In this document: positions 19,413-28,520 of the stretch, piece by piece
Position numbering within the stretch: the stretch's first letter is position 1
Layout: the number at the start of each line of letters is the position of its first letter
From: Pseudomonas benzenivorans
Lineage (GTDB): Bacteria > Pseudomonadota > Gammaproteobacteria > Pseudomonadales > Pseudomonadaceae
Assembly: GCF_033547155.1 (NCBI RefSeq)
Contig: NZ_CP137892.1
Coordinates: forward strand, 2,852,001-2,916,000
DNA length: 64,000 nucleotides
Direction: 5' to 3'
Notes under the pieces: model-generated
Told to the model about the DNA's origin: nothing
The model's database searches: none
The model's input: the letters and a program-made list of their open reading frames with translations, nothing else
Translations under genes and position numbers: made by a program

Positions 19413-21470
19413 ATGTCGCACGCCCCCATCGCCCGCACCGAACCCGGCGCCGACCCCTACCGCTGGCTGGAGCAACGCGATGCCGCCGAGGTACTCGAGC
19501 ATCTCCAGGCCGAGAATGCCTACCTGGAGGCCCAGCTGGCCGAGCAGGGCGAGCTGCGCGAGGCGCTGTTCCAGGAGATCAAGGGGCGCATCCGCGAGAC
19601 CGACCTGTCGCTGCCCTCGCCCTGGGGGCCCTACCTCTATTACCAGCGCACCACCGCCGGCGACGAATACCCGCGGCACTATCGCTGCCCGCGGCCGAGC
19701 GACGACTCGCTGCAGATCGACGAGCGTGCCGAACAGCTGCTGCTGGACCCCAACGAGCTGGCGGGCGGCGGCTACCTGTCGCTCGGCGCCTTCAGTGTCA
19801 GCCCCGATCACCGGCGCCTGGCCTACAGCCTGGACACCAGCGGCGACGAGACCTACCGACTGTTCGTCAAGGAGCTGGACGACGGCAGCGTGCGCGAGCT
19901 GCCGTTCGCCGACTGCGACGGCAGCATGACCTGGGCCAACGACAGCCAGACCCTGTTCTTCGGCGAGCTGGACGAGACCCACCGGCCGCACAAGCTGTAT
20001 CGCCACCGCCTCGGTGACGCCGGCGCCGAGCTGGTGTTCCACGAGCGCGACGGGCGCTTCTTCCTGACCTGCTACCGCAGCAGCTCCGAGCGCCAGCTGG
20101 TGCTGCTGCTGGGCAGCAAGACCACCAGCGAGGCCTGGGTGCTGGACGCCGACACCCCCGAGCAGGCCTTTCGCTGCCTGGCCCTGCGCGAGGAGGGCCA
20201 CGAGTATTACCCCGACCATGGCCAGCTCGACGGCCACTGGACCTGGCTGATCCGCAGCAACCAGGCCGGCATCAACTTCGCCCTCTACTACGCCCATGCC
20301 GCCATCGACCCGGAGCGGGCGCCGACCCGCGAACACTGGCATCAACTGCGCGCGCACGACCCGCAGGTGATGCTCGAGGGCGTCGGCCTGAACCGCCGCG
20401 CACTCATCCTCAGCCTGCGCGAGGGCGGCCTGCCGATCATCGAGGTGCATCCCCAGGGACAACCCGCCTACCGGGTGCAACTGCCGGATGCGGCCTACAG
20501 CCTGCACGTGCAGGATCATCTGGAGTTCGACAGCCCGGCGATTCGCCTGCGCTACGAGGCGCTCAACCGCCCAGCGCAGATCCGCCAACTGGCCCTGGCC
20601 AGCGGCGAGCAGACGGTGCTCAAGGAGACCCCGGTGGAGGGCCCGTTCGACGCCGATGCCTATGTCAGCCAGCGCCTGTGGGCCACGGCGGCGGACGGCA
20701 CGGCGGTGCCCATCAGCCTGGTGGCCCGCCGCGAGGTGCTCCAAGCCGGTCAACCCGCCCCGCTCTACCTCTATGGCTATGGCGCCTACGGCGAGAGCCT
20801 CGATCCCTGGTTCTCCCACGCCCGCCTGAGCCTTCTGGAGCGTGGCTTCGTCTTCGCCATCGCCCACGTGCGCGGCGGCGGCGAGCTGGGCGAGGCCTGG
20901 TACCGCGCCGGCAAGCTGGAGCACAAGCACAACAGCTTCGACGACTTCATCGCGGTGGCCGAGCACCTGATCGCCAGCGGCTACACCCGCCCCGAGCGGC
21001 TGGCCATCAGCGGCGGCAGCGCCGGCGGCCTGCTGATCGGCGCGGTGCTCAACCTGCGTCCCGAGCTGTTCGCCGCGGCCATCGCCGAGGTGCCCTTCGT
21101 CGATGTGCTCAACACCATGCAGAACCCCGACCTGCCGCTGACCGTCACCGAATACGACGAGTGGGGCGATCCCCATGAGGCCGAGGTGTTCGAGCGGATC
21201 AAGGGCTACGCACCCTATGAGAACGTCGGGGCCCAGGCCTACCCGGCGATACTCGCGGTGGCCGGCTACAACGACAGCCGCGTGCAGTACTGGGAGGCGG
21301 CCAAATGGGTGGCCAAACTGCGCGCCCACAAGACCGACGAGCACCTGCTGCTGCTCAAAACCGACCTCGACGCGGGCCATGGCGGCATGAGCGGGCGCTA
21401 CCAGGCGCTGCGCGACGTGGCCCTGGAGTATGCTTTCCTGTTCAAGGTGCTCGGGGTGACCGGTGCCTGA
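19413..21470 (+). CDS. ptrB: S9-family prolyl oligopeptidase (oligopeptidase B type)
   Basis: A 685-residue cytoplasmic serine peptidase that cuts short peptides, in oligopeptidase B usually after Arg or Lys. A seven-bladed propeller (about 70-400) precedes an alpha/beta-hydrolase domain. The catalytic residues are S536 in SGGSAGG, D621 in YNDSRV and H656 in DAGHGG. The segment VRGGGELGEAWY is the usual one before the nucleophile. Length fits the family. The symbol is by family resemblance; the exact cleavage preference cannot be read here. The gene stands alone and divergent from the group at 16972-19301. Confidence 0.9.
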   Translation: MSHAPIARTEPGADPYRWLEQRDAAEVLEHLQAENAYLEAQLAEQGELREALFQEIKGRIRETDLSLPSPWGPYLYYQRTTAGDEYPRHYRCPRPSDDSLQIDERAEQLLLDPNELAGGGYLSLGAFSVSPDHRRLAYSLDTSGDETYRLFVKELDDGSVRELPFADCDGSMTWANDSQTLFFGELDETHRPHKLYRHRLGDAGAELVFHERDGRFFLTCYRSSSERQLVLLLGSKTTSEAWVLDADTPEQAFRCLALREEGHEYYPDHGQLDGHWTWLIRSNQAGINFALYYAHAAIDPERAPTREHWHQLRAHDPQVMLEGVGLNRRALILSLREGGLPIIEVHPQGQPAYRVQLPDAAYSLHVQDHLEFDSPAIRLRYEALNRPAQIRQLALASGEQTVLKETPVEGPFDADAYVSQRLWATAADGTAVPISLVARREVLQAGQPAPLYLYGYGAYGESLDPWFSHARLSLLERGFVFAIAHVRGGGELGEAWYRAGKLEHKHNSFDDFIAVAEHLIASGYTRPERLAISGGSAGGLLIGAVLNLRPELFAAAIAEVPFVDVLNTMQNPDLPLTVTEYDEWGDPHEAEVFERIKGYAPYENVGAQAYPAILAVAGYNDSRVQYWEAAKWVAKLRAHKTDEHLLLLKTDLDAGHGGMSGRYQALRDVALEYAFLFKVLGVTGA

Positions 21471-21583
21471 ATGCGCGCCCGGTCACAGCTTGTGGCGGAC
21501 GGCCGTTGGCAATCGGTTGCCGGGCCGCTAACGTCGAGCCTGCACCCGCCCTTTCTTTCTTGCCGGACAGCCCCAGAGTTCCC

Positions 21584-22057
21584 ATGCCCGACAACTCCCA
21601 CCTGATCGATGAGATCCGCGACATGCTGCTGGACTGCGGCATGTTCCACAGCCTGCTGCCGGCCGAACTGCTCAACGCCGCCGGCTACTTCAACATCGGC
21701 CAGTACGAACCGGACGCCGTCATCTGCAACGAGGGCGATGCCGGCACCTTCATGTGCATCATCCACTTCGGCGCGGTGTCGATCCGCAAGACCAACTCCA
21801 GCGGCGAAACCGTCGAGCTGGCCAAGCTGCGCAAGGGCCGCGCCTTCGGCGAGATGGCCGTGCTGGATGGCGAGCGACGCTCGGCCAGCTGTGTGGCCGT
21901 CAGCGACTGTACCCTGCTGGTACTGGCCAAGGACTCGCTGGAAAAGATGCTGCAGGAGGCGCCCAAATCGGCCGCCAAGATCATCCGCGCCATCGCCGTG
22001 GCCATGTCCAAACGCCTGCGCATGGTCGACGGGCAGATGGTCGAGCAGCAGCTCTGA
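21584..22057 (+). CDS. Cyclic nucleotide-binding-domain protein
   Basis: A 157-residue protein made almost wholly of one cyclic nucleotide-binding (CAP-ED) domain: GYFNIGQYEPDAVICNEGD, then the phosphate-binding cassette GRAFGEMAVLDGERRSASC at about residues 85-103. The cassette has the glycine-glutamate and arginine positions used to bind cAMP or cGMP. There is no DNA-binding helix-turn-helix, so this is not a full Crp-type regulator; it may act as a second-messenger sensor through a partner. Start ATG 21584 fits the fold. It converges on the small secreted-protein gene, whose end is the next base. Confidence 0.82.
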   Translation: MPDNSHLIDEIRDMLLDCGMFHSLLPAELLNAAGYFNIGQYEPDAVICNEGDAGTFMCIIHFGAVSIRKTNSSGETVELAKLRKGRAFGEMAVLDGERRSASCVAVSDCTLLVLAKDSLEKMLQEAPKSAAKIIRAIAVAMSKRLRMVDGQMVEQQL

Positions 22058-22375
22058 TCAGTCGCCCAGGCGCTGGCTGTTGCGCCGTAGTTGCTGCTCC
22101 AGCAGCGGCAACTCGGCGTCTCTGGGGGGCGGCGGAGCCGGCTGTGGGTTGAGCGGACCACCCCGGTTGCCCGTGCCGTCGATGAGCAGCGGCAGATTGT
22201 GCGGGGCCGTGCCGGAAAGACTGCGCGGCTGTGGCTGACTGAAGGGTTGTGGCGTGGCGGTGCCGGGCGAGCCGGCGGGACGCTGCTGGGGAGTCGACAA
22301 CGGGTAGCTCTGCGCCGCCAGCGCAGTGGCCCACGACGCCACCAGCCATGACAAAGCCAGAACGAGCATGCGCAT
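22058..22375 (-). CDS. Small proline-rich exported protein, unknown function
   Basis: A 105-residue protein with a clear signal peptide (MRMLVLALSWLVASWATALA, cleavage near ALAA-QS). The mature part is low in hydrophobics and rich in proline, glutamine and glycine (PAPPPP near residue 82), so it is probably unstructured in the periplasm. AAGGAGG lies six bases before the ATG, strong support for translation. I recognise no domain. The long upstream extension of the same open frame is discarded, because the signal peptide starts exactly at this ATG. Confidence 0.65.
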   Translation of the reverse strand: MRMLVLALSWLVASWATALAAQSYPLSTPQQRPAGSPGTATPQPFSQPQPRSLSGTAPHNLPLLIDGTGNRGGPLNPQPAPPPPRDAELPLLEQQLRRNSQRLGD

Positions 22376-22495
22376 CGGCGGCCTCCTTCGGCGGGACTCG
22401 ATCTTTGGGCCGCGCCTGCCTGCAAAAGTGCCCCGCGCCCGGTTCTCGGCGACAGCCGGCAGGACTAAACTGCAAGCAAGCCCCCGAACCGCACG

Positions 22496-22882
22496 ATGGA
22501 ACAGACCATGAGCACGGAAAAATCCCCTTCGCCCACCGCCAAGCTCGACCGCATCCTCGCCGAGGCCCAGCGCAGTCGCGAGGAAGGCTACCGGGACAAG
22601 GCCCTGAAGATGTACCCCCACGTCTGCGGGCGTTGCGGCCGCGAGTTCTCCGGCAAGCGCCTGAGCGAGCTGACGGTGCACCACCGCGACCACAACCACG
22701 ACAACAACCCCCAGGACGGTTCCAACTGGGAGCTGCTGTGCCTGTACTGCCACGACAACGAACACTCGCGCTACACCGACCAGCAGTATTTCAGCGAAGG
22801 CTCCACCGCCAGCCCCCAGGGCCCCAAGGCGACCCACAAGGCCTTCGCCGACCTCGCCGCGCTGCTGAAGAACAAAGAATAG
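22496..22882 (+). CDS. yajD: YajD-family HNH nuclease
   Basis: A 128-residue HNH endonuclease-fold protein. The zinc ligands CGRCGREF and LCLYCHDNEH bracket the HNH core VHHRDHNHDNNPQDGSNWEL, as in E. coli YajD. The nuclease target is unknown. The N-terminal 35 residues are basic and helical. Start could be ATG 22496 or the second ATG at 22508. A short stretch with no gene separates it from the RNA methyltransferase gene on the same strand. Confidence 0.88.
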   Translation: MEQTMSTEKSPSPTAKLDRILAEAQRSREEGYRDKALKMYPHVCGRCGREFSGKRLSELTVHHRDHNHDNNPQDGSNWELLCLYCHDNEHSRYTDQQYFSEGSTASPQGPKATHKAFADLAALLKNKE

Positions 22883-22937
22883 GCCGGCCCGCCCTGCGCC
22901 CCTTTATACTGGCGCCCTTTGCCCGAGGGGTCAGTAC

Positions 22938-23405
22938 GTGGCGAACAAGAGATACAGCTGCATCGGTCTGTTCAACCCCAAGTCGCCGGAGAACGTCGGC
23001 GCGGTGATGCGCGCCGCCGGCTGTTACGGGGTCAGCTCGGTGTTCTACACCGGCACACGCTATGAGCGCGCCCGCGACTTCGTCACCGACACCAAACAGG
23101 TCCACCTGGACATCCCGCTGATCGCCATCGACGACCTGCAGAAGATCATCCCCCTGGGTTGCACCCCTGTCGCCGTGGAACTAGTGGAGGGCGCCCGGCC
23201 GCTGCCCGAGTACACCCACCCGGATCGGGCGTTCTATATCTTCGGTCCGGAAGACGGCTCGCTGGACAAGCGCATCCGCGCCTGGTGCGAAGATGTGGTG
23301 TACGTGCCGACCAACGGCTGCATGAACCTCGCCGCCACGGTCAACGTGGTGCTCTACGACCGCCTGGCCAAGGGCAACAACACCCGATCCGGGCCGCAGT
23401 ACTAG
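22938..23405 (+). CDS. SpoU/TrmH-family RNA 2'-O-methyltransferase
   Basis: A 155-residue SPOUT-fold RNA methyltransferase using S-adenosylmethionine. The three family motifs are present: motif 1 NPKSPENVGAVMRAAGCYG, motif 2 FYIFGPEDGSLD, and motif 3 VYVPTNGCMNLAATVNVVLYD. It lacks an extra N-terminal RNA-binding domain, as in TrmL-like minimal members. The target nucleotide cannot be told. The start is GTG at 22938, with GAGGGG about seven bases before. It converges on the LysE-type exporter gene. Confidence 0.88.
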   Translation: MANKRYSCIGLFNPKSPENVGAVMRAAGCYGVSSVFYTGTRYERARDFVTDTKQVHLDIPLIAIDDLQKIIPLGCTPVAVELVEGARPLPEYTHPDRAFYIFGPEDGSLDKRIRAWCEDVVYVPTNGCMNLAATVNVVLYDRLAKGNNTRSGPQY

Positions 23406-23410
23406 GGGCT

Positions 23411-24043
23411 TCAGCCGCGCCGCTCGGTCAGTGCCAGGCCGATGCCCATGGCCATGATCAACACCCCGGCGCCGCTCTGCTGCCAGCGGCGCCAGGCCGG
23501 GCGATTGCCCAGGCGACTGCCGAAGTGCCCGCACAGCAGCGCCACCCCGGCATTGACCAGGGTGCCGCACAGGCTGAAGAACAGGCCGAGCAGGAGCATC
23601 TGCCAGACGAAATTCGGCGAGTCGGGCCGAGCGAACTGGGGCAGGAAGGCGAGGAAGAACAGCGCCACCTTGGGGTTGAACAGGTTCACCAGCACGCCCT
23701 GGCAGAACACCCGAGACAAGCTGGCCGGGGCCAACGCCTGACCGGGGGACTCGCGCCAGGCCGCACGCACCAGCTGCACCCCCAGCCAGATCAGGTAGAG
23801 CACCCCGGCCCACTTCACCAGGCTGAAGGCCAGGGCCGACATCAGCAACAGGGCCGACAGGCCGAAGGCCGCCGCCAGGGCATGCACCAGGCAGCCGACG
23901 CCTATGCCCAGGCCCGATACCAGCCCGGCCGAGGTGCCCTGGGCACTGGCGCGCGAGGCGATATACAGCATGTCCGGCCCCGGCGTCAGGTTCAGCGCCA
24001 GGGTGGCGACGAGAAAAAGACCGAAGTGCTCGATGCCCAGCAT
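23411..24043 (-). CDS. LysE/RhtB-family exporter
   Basis: A 210-residue inner-membrane protein with about six helices, of the LysE/RhtB family that exports amino acids or related compounds. The conserved N-terminal stretch TPGPDMLYIASRASAQGTSAG and the LFNPKVALFFLAFLPQF segment are both present. The substrate is unknown. It is preceded by the peptidase gene on the same strand, with a 49-base gap, and may be separately transcribed. Confidence 0.88.
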   Translation of the reverse strand: MLGIEHFGLFLVATLALNLTPGPDMLYIASRASAQGTSAGLVSGLGIGVGCLVHALAAAFGLSALLLMSALAFSLVKWAGVLYLIWLGVQLVRAAWRESPGQALAPASLSRVFCQGVLVNLFNPKVALFFLAFLPQFARPDSPNFVWQMLLLGLFFSLCGTLVNAGVALLCGHFGSRLGNRPAWRRWQQSGAGVLIMAMGIGLALTERRG

Positions 24044-24092
24044 GGTTCGACTCCCTTAAACGCTCCGCGGGTGGATGAGGCCGCGCCGCCGG

Positions 24093-25319
24093 TCAGCGCA
24101 GCAGCCGGGTGTCCAGCACCTCGGACGGGGCGCCCATGACGCTCTCGCTGATGTCGATCAGGTCCTGGGTGCTGACCTTGTCCAGGCGCATCAGGCCACG
24201 GGTCACGTCGTCCAGGGAGCGCGGCTGGCTGTCCTGGGTGGCCTGGCGTATCTCGCGATCCAGCTCCTGCAGCAGCAACACCGCACGGGCGGTCACCGGG
24301 CCGGTGGAACGCTTGCCGCGCAGGCTCTTGACCGGCTTGCTCCACTTGCTCAGTTGCTGGCGAATCTTCTGGTAGCGCTCCTCGCTCAGGCCGCCGGCGC
24401 GGCGCATGATCTCGATGGCGTAGTACTCGGCCAGGCCCTCGACCACCCAGTCGCTGCGATCGCGCTGGCTGATGCGGCTGAATACGTGCACCAGTTCGTG
24501 CACCAGGGAACTGGTGCCGTTCTCGCTGACCAGCGGGCGATCGGCGTGCATGTAGTAGGAATTGGTCGCCGACAGGCCGCCGCGCCACATCGGGTCGCCG
24601 GCGCCGACGATCAGCAGCTTGGCCGGGTCCCGCGGGAACACCGCCTGCATCTGCGGCCAGACGAAGGTCAGCAGGGTGAGGATGTCCATCCGCCGCATGC
24701 CCTCGCCGACCGGCGCCGCCACCGTCACCTCGGTCTCGCCGAGCTTGGCCCGGCGCGTGCCGATCTTGCCAGCGACTATCCAGCCCGTGGGCCGGTCGAA
24801 CTTGCGCAGCGGGTTGTCGATGCGGAACCTGTTCTTGCCGATGCGCGGCCAGCCGGTCTCCACCCCGCGCCAGCCCTTGGGCAGGTCGAACTGCAGGCGC
24901 GCGACCAGCTCGGTGTTGTCCTCCTGGCGCAGCCGGGCGCTGGGCACCAGGTCGTCGCCGCGCAGCAGTGCCCAGTCGGGCGTCATGCGCGCATCATAGT
25001 GCTCGCCATTGCGCAGATGGCTGACGCGCACCCGGTAGCTCAGCTTCGCCCGGCCCTTGGCCGGCTGCCACAGCCCCCGCCCGGGGCTGTCCTGGGTCCA
25101 CTGGCCATCGGCGGCGAAGTCCGAGTAGGCGCCCTCCTCGCCCAGGTCGAAATCCAGACCGAGCACCCGCTCGCCTTTCTCCAGGGTCAGGCTGACCTCG
25201 GCCTGGTCGCTGTCCGGCAGGAATCTCACCCGGTAGTCCAGATCGACCCGTTGGGCCGCCCACAGCGGGACGGCGAGCAGCGACAGGGCGACGGACAGCA
25301 GGGTGCGACGAATCGTCAT
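24093..25319 (-). CDS. Exported gluzincin-type metallopeptidase-like protein
   Basis: A 408-residue protein with a signal peptide (MTIRRTLLSVALSLLAVPLWA). The C-terminal half holds the zinc motif HELVH, followed by WVVEGLAEYYAIE, where the glutamate in EGLAEY is the expected third ligand. This is the gluzincin arrangement seen in M1 and M61 peptidases. The N-terminal half is a beta-rich domain like the M61 scaffold. It is probably periplasmic. Start ATG 25319 is favoured by AAGGA upstream and the signal peptide. Substrate unknown. Confidence 0.75.
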   Translation of the reverse strand: MTIRRTLLSVALSLLAVPLWAAQRVDLDYRVRFLPDSDQAEVSLTLEKGERVLGLDFDLGEEGAYSDFAADGQWTQDSPGRGLWQPAKGRAKLSYRVRVSHLRNGEHYDARMTPDWALLRGDDLVPSARLRQEDNTELVARLQFDLPKGWRGVETGWPRIGKNRFRIDNPLRKFDRPTGWIVAGKIGTRRAKLGETEVTVAAPVGEGMRRMDILTLLTFVWPQMQAVFPRDPAKLLIVGAGDPMWRGGLSATNSYYMHADRPLVSENGTSSLVHELVHVFSRISQRDRSDWVVEGLAEYYAIEIMRRAGGLSEERYQKIRQQLSKWSKPVKSLRGKRSTGPVTARAVLLLQELDREIRQATQDSQPRSLDDVTRGLMRLDKVSTQDLIDISESVMGAPSEVLDTRLLR

Positions 25320-25449
25320 GGGGGACATTTCCTTGGCAAGAGAGGCGGATCGATACAGAGACCGGGTCTGGGTCGAACGACTTCCGGGTCGGCGACCGCT
25401 ACGCTTGCACAAAGCCGGCGGCACTGCAACGGCGTCGGGCGCCGTGGGC

Positions 25450-25899
25450 CTAGCCGGCGCGGAAGATCAGGTGCTCTTCCCAATCGTCCTCGGCCACGCT
25501 GTTCTCGCTGAGCATGCGGCCGGCCTGGGAGATGCGCTCGACATGCACCGCCTGCGGATCGCCACAGACCAGGTGGTGCCACAGCGGCAGGTCCTTGCCC
25601 TCGCTGACCAGGCGGTAGGCGCAGGTCGGCGGCAGCCACTGGAACTGATCGGCCTGGGCCGGGGTGAGCTGGATGCAGTCGGGCACGAAGCGCGCACGAT
25701 TGGCGTAGTCGGTGCAGCGGCAGCTGTCGAGGTCGAGCAACTTGCAGGCGATACGCGTGTAATAGACGCTGCCGTCGTCCTCGTCCTCGAGCTTCTGCAG
25801 GCAGCACAGGCCGCAGCCGTCGCACAACGACTCCCACTCGTCCTGATCGAGCTGGGCGAGGGTCTTGCGTTTCCAGAAGGGTTCGACTTTGGCGGCCAT
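25450..25899 (-). CDS. ycgN: YcgN-family (UPF0260) cysteine-cluster protein
   Basis: A 149-residue protein of the UPF0260/YcgN group. The cysteine cluster [14 protein letters not shown] near residue 27, together with [17 protein letters not shown] and VCGDP, probably binds a metal or iron-sulfur cluster. The role is unknown. The ATG at 25899 ([14 protein letters not shown]) is the family start; a longer frame upstream is not supported. In many gammaproteobacteria ycgN and ycgL lie together; here they are separated only by a dehydrogenase gene on the same strand. Confidence 0.9.
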   Translation of the reverse strand: MAAKVEPFWKRKTLAQLDQDEWESLCDGCGLCCLQKLEDEDDGSVYYTRIACKLLDLDSCRCTDYANRARFVPDCIQLTPAQADQFQWLPPTCAYRLVSEGKDLPLWHHLVCGDPQAVHVERISQAGRMLSENSVAEDDWEEHLIFRAG

Positions 25900-25986
25900 G
25901 GCGGGCAATGGGGTGCGGAGAAAAGGGGGCGGCAGTCTAGCGTGGCCCCCGCCTGCGGCCAAGGACGCGGTGCCGAATGGCACCCG

Positions 25987-26919
25987 CTAGTAACCGCGGG
26001 CGAAATCCACCTGACCGCGCAGCACCTGGCCGCTGCGCCAGCGCGCCAGGTTGTCGAGAAACAGCCGCGCCATCAACGGCGGCTCGGTCGGCGCCGAACT
26101 GTGGCCGGTGAGCAGCAGGCGCGGCGCGGTCCAGAACGGGTGGCCGGGCGGCAGGGGCTCCTGGCGACAGACGTCGATCACCGCGGCGGCCAGCCGCCCC
26201 TGTTCCAGGGCCGCGACCAGATCGGCATCGACCACCGCCACCCCGCGCCCGGCGTTGATCAGCACGGCGCTGGGCTTGAGCCGGGCCAGCAGCGCCACAT
26301 CGTAGATATCCCGGGTCGCCGGGGTATCCGGCAGCAGGTTGACCAGGTAATCGGCCTCGGCGGCCAGGTGCGGCAGCGCGTCCATGCCGGCCACTTCGAC
26401 AAAGGGTGCCTGCGCCCGCGCCCGGCTGGCGACGCCGAACAGTTCGACGCCGAAGGGGGCGAGGAACTGCGCCACGCTCTGGCCGATGTCGCCGCAACCG
26501 ACGATCAGTACCCGACGGCCGGCCAGGCTGCGCGGCAGGCTGTTGTCCCAGCGCTGCTCGACCTGGGCGGCCAGGCGCGCGAACAGCCGGCGCTCGTGGG
26601 CCAGCAGGTGGCCCAGCACATACTCGGCCATCACCTGGCCGAAGATGCCCACGGCGCGGCTCAGCCGGTAGTCGCGCGGCAGGTCCGGCGCCAACAAGGG
26701 GGTGATGCCGGCCCAGGTCGACTGCAGCCACTGCGGCTTGTGGCCCTGGGCCAGCAAGGCAGCGAGCAGGTCGGGCTGCCCCAACCACAGGGGACACTCG
26801 GCCGCCCAGCGCGCCAGCTCGGCGGGGTCGGCGCTGCCGCGAATTTCCAGCTGTGGCGCGGTCTGGCGCAGCAGTTCGGCGTAGGTGGCGTGGGCGGCTT
26901 CGGCGATCAGCAGGGGCAT
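25987..26919 (-). CDS. D-2-hydroxyacid dehydrogenase (NAD(P)-dependent, GhrA-like)
   Basis: A 310-residue oxidoreductase of the D-isomer-specific 2-hydroxyacid dehydrogenase family, interconverting 2-oxoacids and D-2-hydroxyacids. The nucleotide-binding motif GCGDIGQSVAQFL lies near residue 140. The catalytic arginine is in INAGRGVAVVD, the glutamate in CRQEPLPPGHPFW and the histidine in LTGHSSAP. The overall pattern is closest to glyoxylate/hydroxypyruvate reductases. It sits between ycgL and ycgN on the same strand with short gaps. Confidence 0.88.
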   Translation of the reverse strand: MPLLIAEAAHATYAELLRQTAPQLEIRGSADPAELARWAAECPLWLGQPDLLAALLAQGHKPQWLQSTWAGITPLLAPDLPRDYRLSRAVGIFGQVMAEYVLGHLLAHERRLFARLAAQVEQRWDNSLPRSLAGRRVLIVGCGDIGQSVAQFLAPFGVELFGVASRARAQAPFVEVAGMDALPHLAAEADYLVNLLPDTPATRDIYDVALLARLKPSAVLINAGRGVAVVDADLVAALEQGRLAAAVIDVCRQEPLPPGHPFWTAPRLLLTGHSSAPTEPPLMARLFLDNLARWRSGQVLRGQVDFARGY

Positions 26920-26945
26920 GGCAAGGGCTCCTCGGCCAATGGCAC

Positions 26946-27239
26946 TCAGATCGGGTCGTTACGACGCAGCAACTCTTCCGGCAGGTGCTCGATGTATTCC
27001 TCCTCGGCCGGCGGCATCTGCAGGTGGAAACCCTGCTGCTCGAGGTTGTCGAGCACCTTGTGGATGTCCTCGCGGGCCAGCTGGCGCTCCGGGCTCAGCA
27101 CCAGGTCGAAGGCATGGGCGGGCGGACCGAAGGCCGCCAGCAGGCTCTCGGGCACGCGCGCCAGGGCGTCGCTTTTCAGCACGTAGAGGTACATCTCGTT
27201 CTTGCGTGGGCTTTTGTAGATCGAGCAGATGCGCTTCAC
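26946..27239 (-). CDS. ycgL: YcgL-domain protein
   Basis: A 97-residue protein matching the YcgL domain ([20 protein letters not shown] at the start, then [24 protein letters not shown] middle and a glutamate-rich end). The function is unknown. It overlaps the end of the RNase D gene by four bases (ATGA), so the two are translationally coupled, an arrangement kept in other pseudomonads. Confidence 0.9.
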   Translation of the reverse strand: MKRICSIYKSPRKNEMYLYVLKSDALARVPESLLAAFGPPAHAFDLVLSPERQLAREDIHKVLDNLEQQGFHLQMPPAEEEYIEHLPEELLRRNDPI

Positions 27240-28369
27240 GCGGGGTCTCCTTCGGCGGCCAGGCAGTCGAGCAGGGCCTGGCCCATCAATTCGCGGCGCC
27301 AGCCGCGCAGGGCGTCCGGCAGTTCATAGGGGCCATCGGGGTAGCCGCTTTTCAGCAGCGCTTCGAGGATTTTCTTGCGCAGCATCAGCTCCGGGGCGAT
27401 GTCCAGGCGCTCGGCCTGGCGCTGGCCGATGGCGCGCAACTTCTTCAGCAGGCCCGAGGCCTCCACCGGCAAGGGCTCGGGCAGCGCCTCGGGCCAGGCG
27501 GCCGGCGGCGTGGCGGCGGCCTCCTCGATCAGCTGCAGCAGGGTCTCGCCATCCTGGCGCACGGTCTTGGGGTGCATGTCCTCGATCCGCGCCAGGGCCA
27601 CCAGGTTGTCCGGCTGAGTGCGGGCCAGCGGCCACAGCGAATGCTCGCGGATGATGCGGTTGCGCGGCTGGTTGCGCGCCCGCGCCTCGCGCTCGCGCCA
27701 GGCGCACAGCACGCGCAGCACCGCCAGCTGCTGACGGGACAGTTTCCAGGCCAGCTTGGCCTCGCGGTAGAGCTCGTCCGGATCGGTTTCACGGCGCAGG
27801 TTGGCCACCAGCTCGGCGCCGTCTTCCAGCACCCAGGCGTTCTTCTGCGGCGACAGGCGCTGTTGCAGCGCGGCGTAGATCTCCGCCAGGTGCAGCACAT
27901 CCTCGGCGGCATAGCTGATCTGGGTGTCCGACAGCGGCCGCTGCAGCCAGTCGGAGCGGGTCTCGCCCTTGGGCAGTTCGATGTTCAGCACCGCCTGCAC
28001 CAGGCGCGAATAGCCCATGGAGAAGCCCAGGTTGAGGTAGCCGGCGGCCAGCTGGGTGTCGAACAGCGGCGTCGGCAGGCTGCCGGTCAGGCGCTGGAAG
28101 ACCTCCAGGTCCTCGCTGCAGGCGTGCAGCACCTTGACCACGCCCGGGTCCGCCAGCAGGGCGGCGAAGGGTTGCCAGTCGGCGATCTGCAAAGGGTCGA
28201 TCAGGTAGGCCCGCTCGCCCGTGCCGACCTGCAGCAGGCCGGCGATCGGGTAGAAGGTGTCGACCCGCATGAACTCGGTGTCCAGGGCCACGAAGGGCAA
28301 TGCCCGCCAGTCGGCGCAGTGCCGGGCCAGGCTGGCGTCGTCAAGAATCCAGTGAATATCGATAGCCAC
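27236..28369 (-). CDS. rnd: Ribonuclease D
   Basis: RNase D is a 3'-to-5' exoribonuclease of the DEDD family that trims tRNA and other stable RNA ends. The acidic residues are in [16 protein letters not shown] (DxE), [10 protein letters not shown] and the YxxxD-type motif [13 protein letters not shown]. An HRDC domain follows in the C-terminal half. At 377 residues it matches the family length. Its stop overlaps the ycgL start. The upstream region separates it divergently from the SMP-30-like gene. Confidence 0.94.
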   Translation of the reverse strand: MAIDIHWILDDASLARHCADWRALPFVALDTEFMRVDTFYPIAGLLQVGTGERAYLIDPLQIADWQPFAALLADPGVVKVLHACSEDLEVFQRLTGSLPTPLFDTQLAAGYLNLGFSMGYSRLVQAVLNIELPKGETRSDWLQRPLSDTQISYAAEDVLHLAEIYAALQQRLSPQKNAWVLEDGAELVANLRRETDPDELYREAKLAWKLSRQQLAVLRVLCAWREREARARNQPRNRIIREHSLWPLARTQPDNLVALARIEDMHPKTVRQDGETLLQLIEEAAATPPAAWPEALPEPLPVEASGLLKKLRAIGQRQAERLDIAPELMLRKKILEALLKSGYPDGPYELPDALRGWRRELMGQALLDCLAAEGDPA

Positions 28370-28520
28370 GCGGCACTCCCGTCAAGAATGTCGCGCAGTA
28401 TATATCGCCCTCGCCCTTTGCCGGGCATCGGGGCCGGCAAAGAGGGCACGCGCGCTGCGCGATCTGTGTAATCTGTCGCCCCCGCGCCACCCGCCCTCTT
28501 CAGCACAAGGAATGACCACG

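Noticed and set aside
19302..21380. Long minus-strand frame continuing upstream of the hypothetical membrane protein gene
   Set aside because: It is antisense to the oligopeptidase gene. Only the last 158 codons, starting MIENDYLL, have protein-like character.
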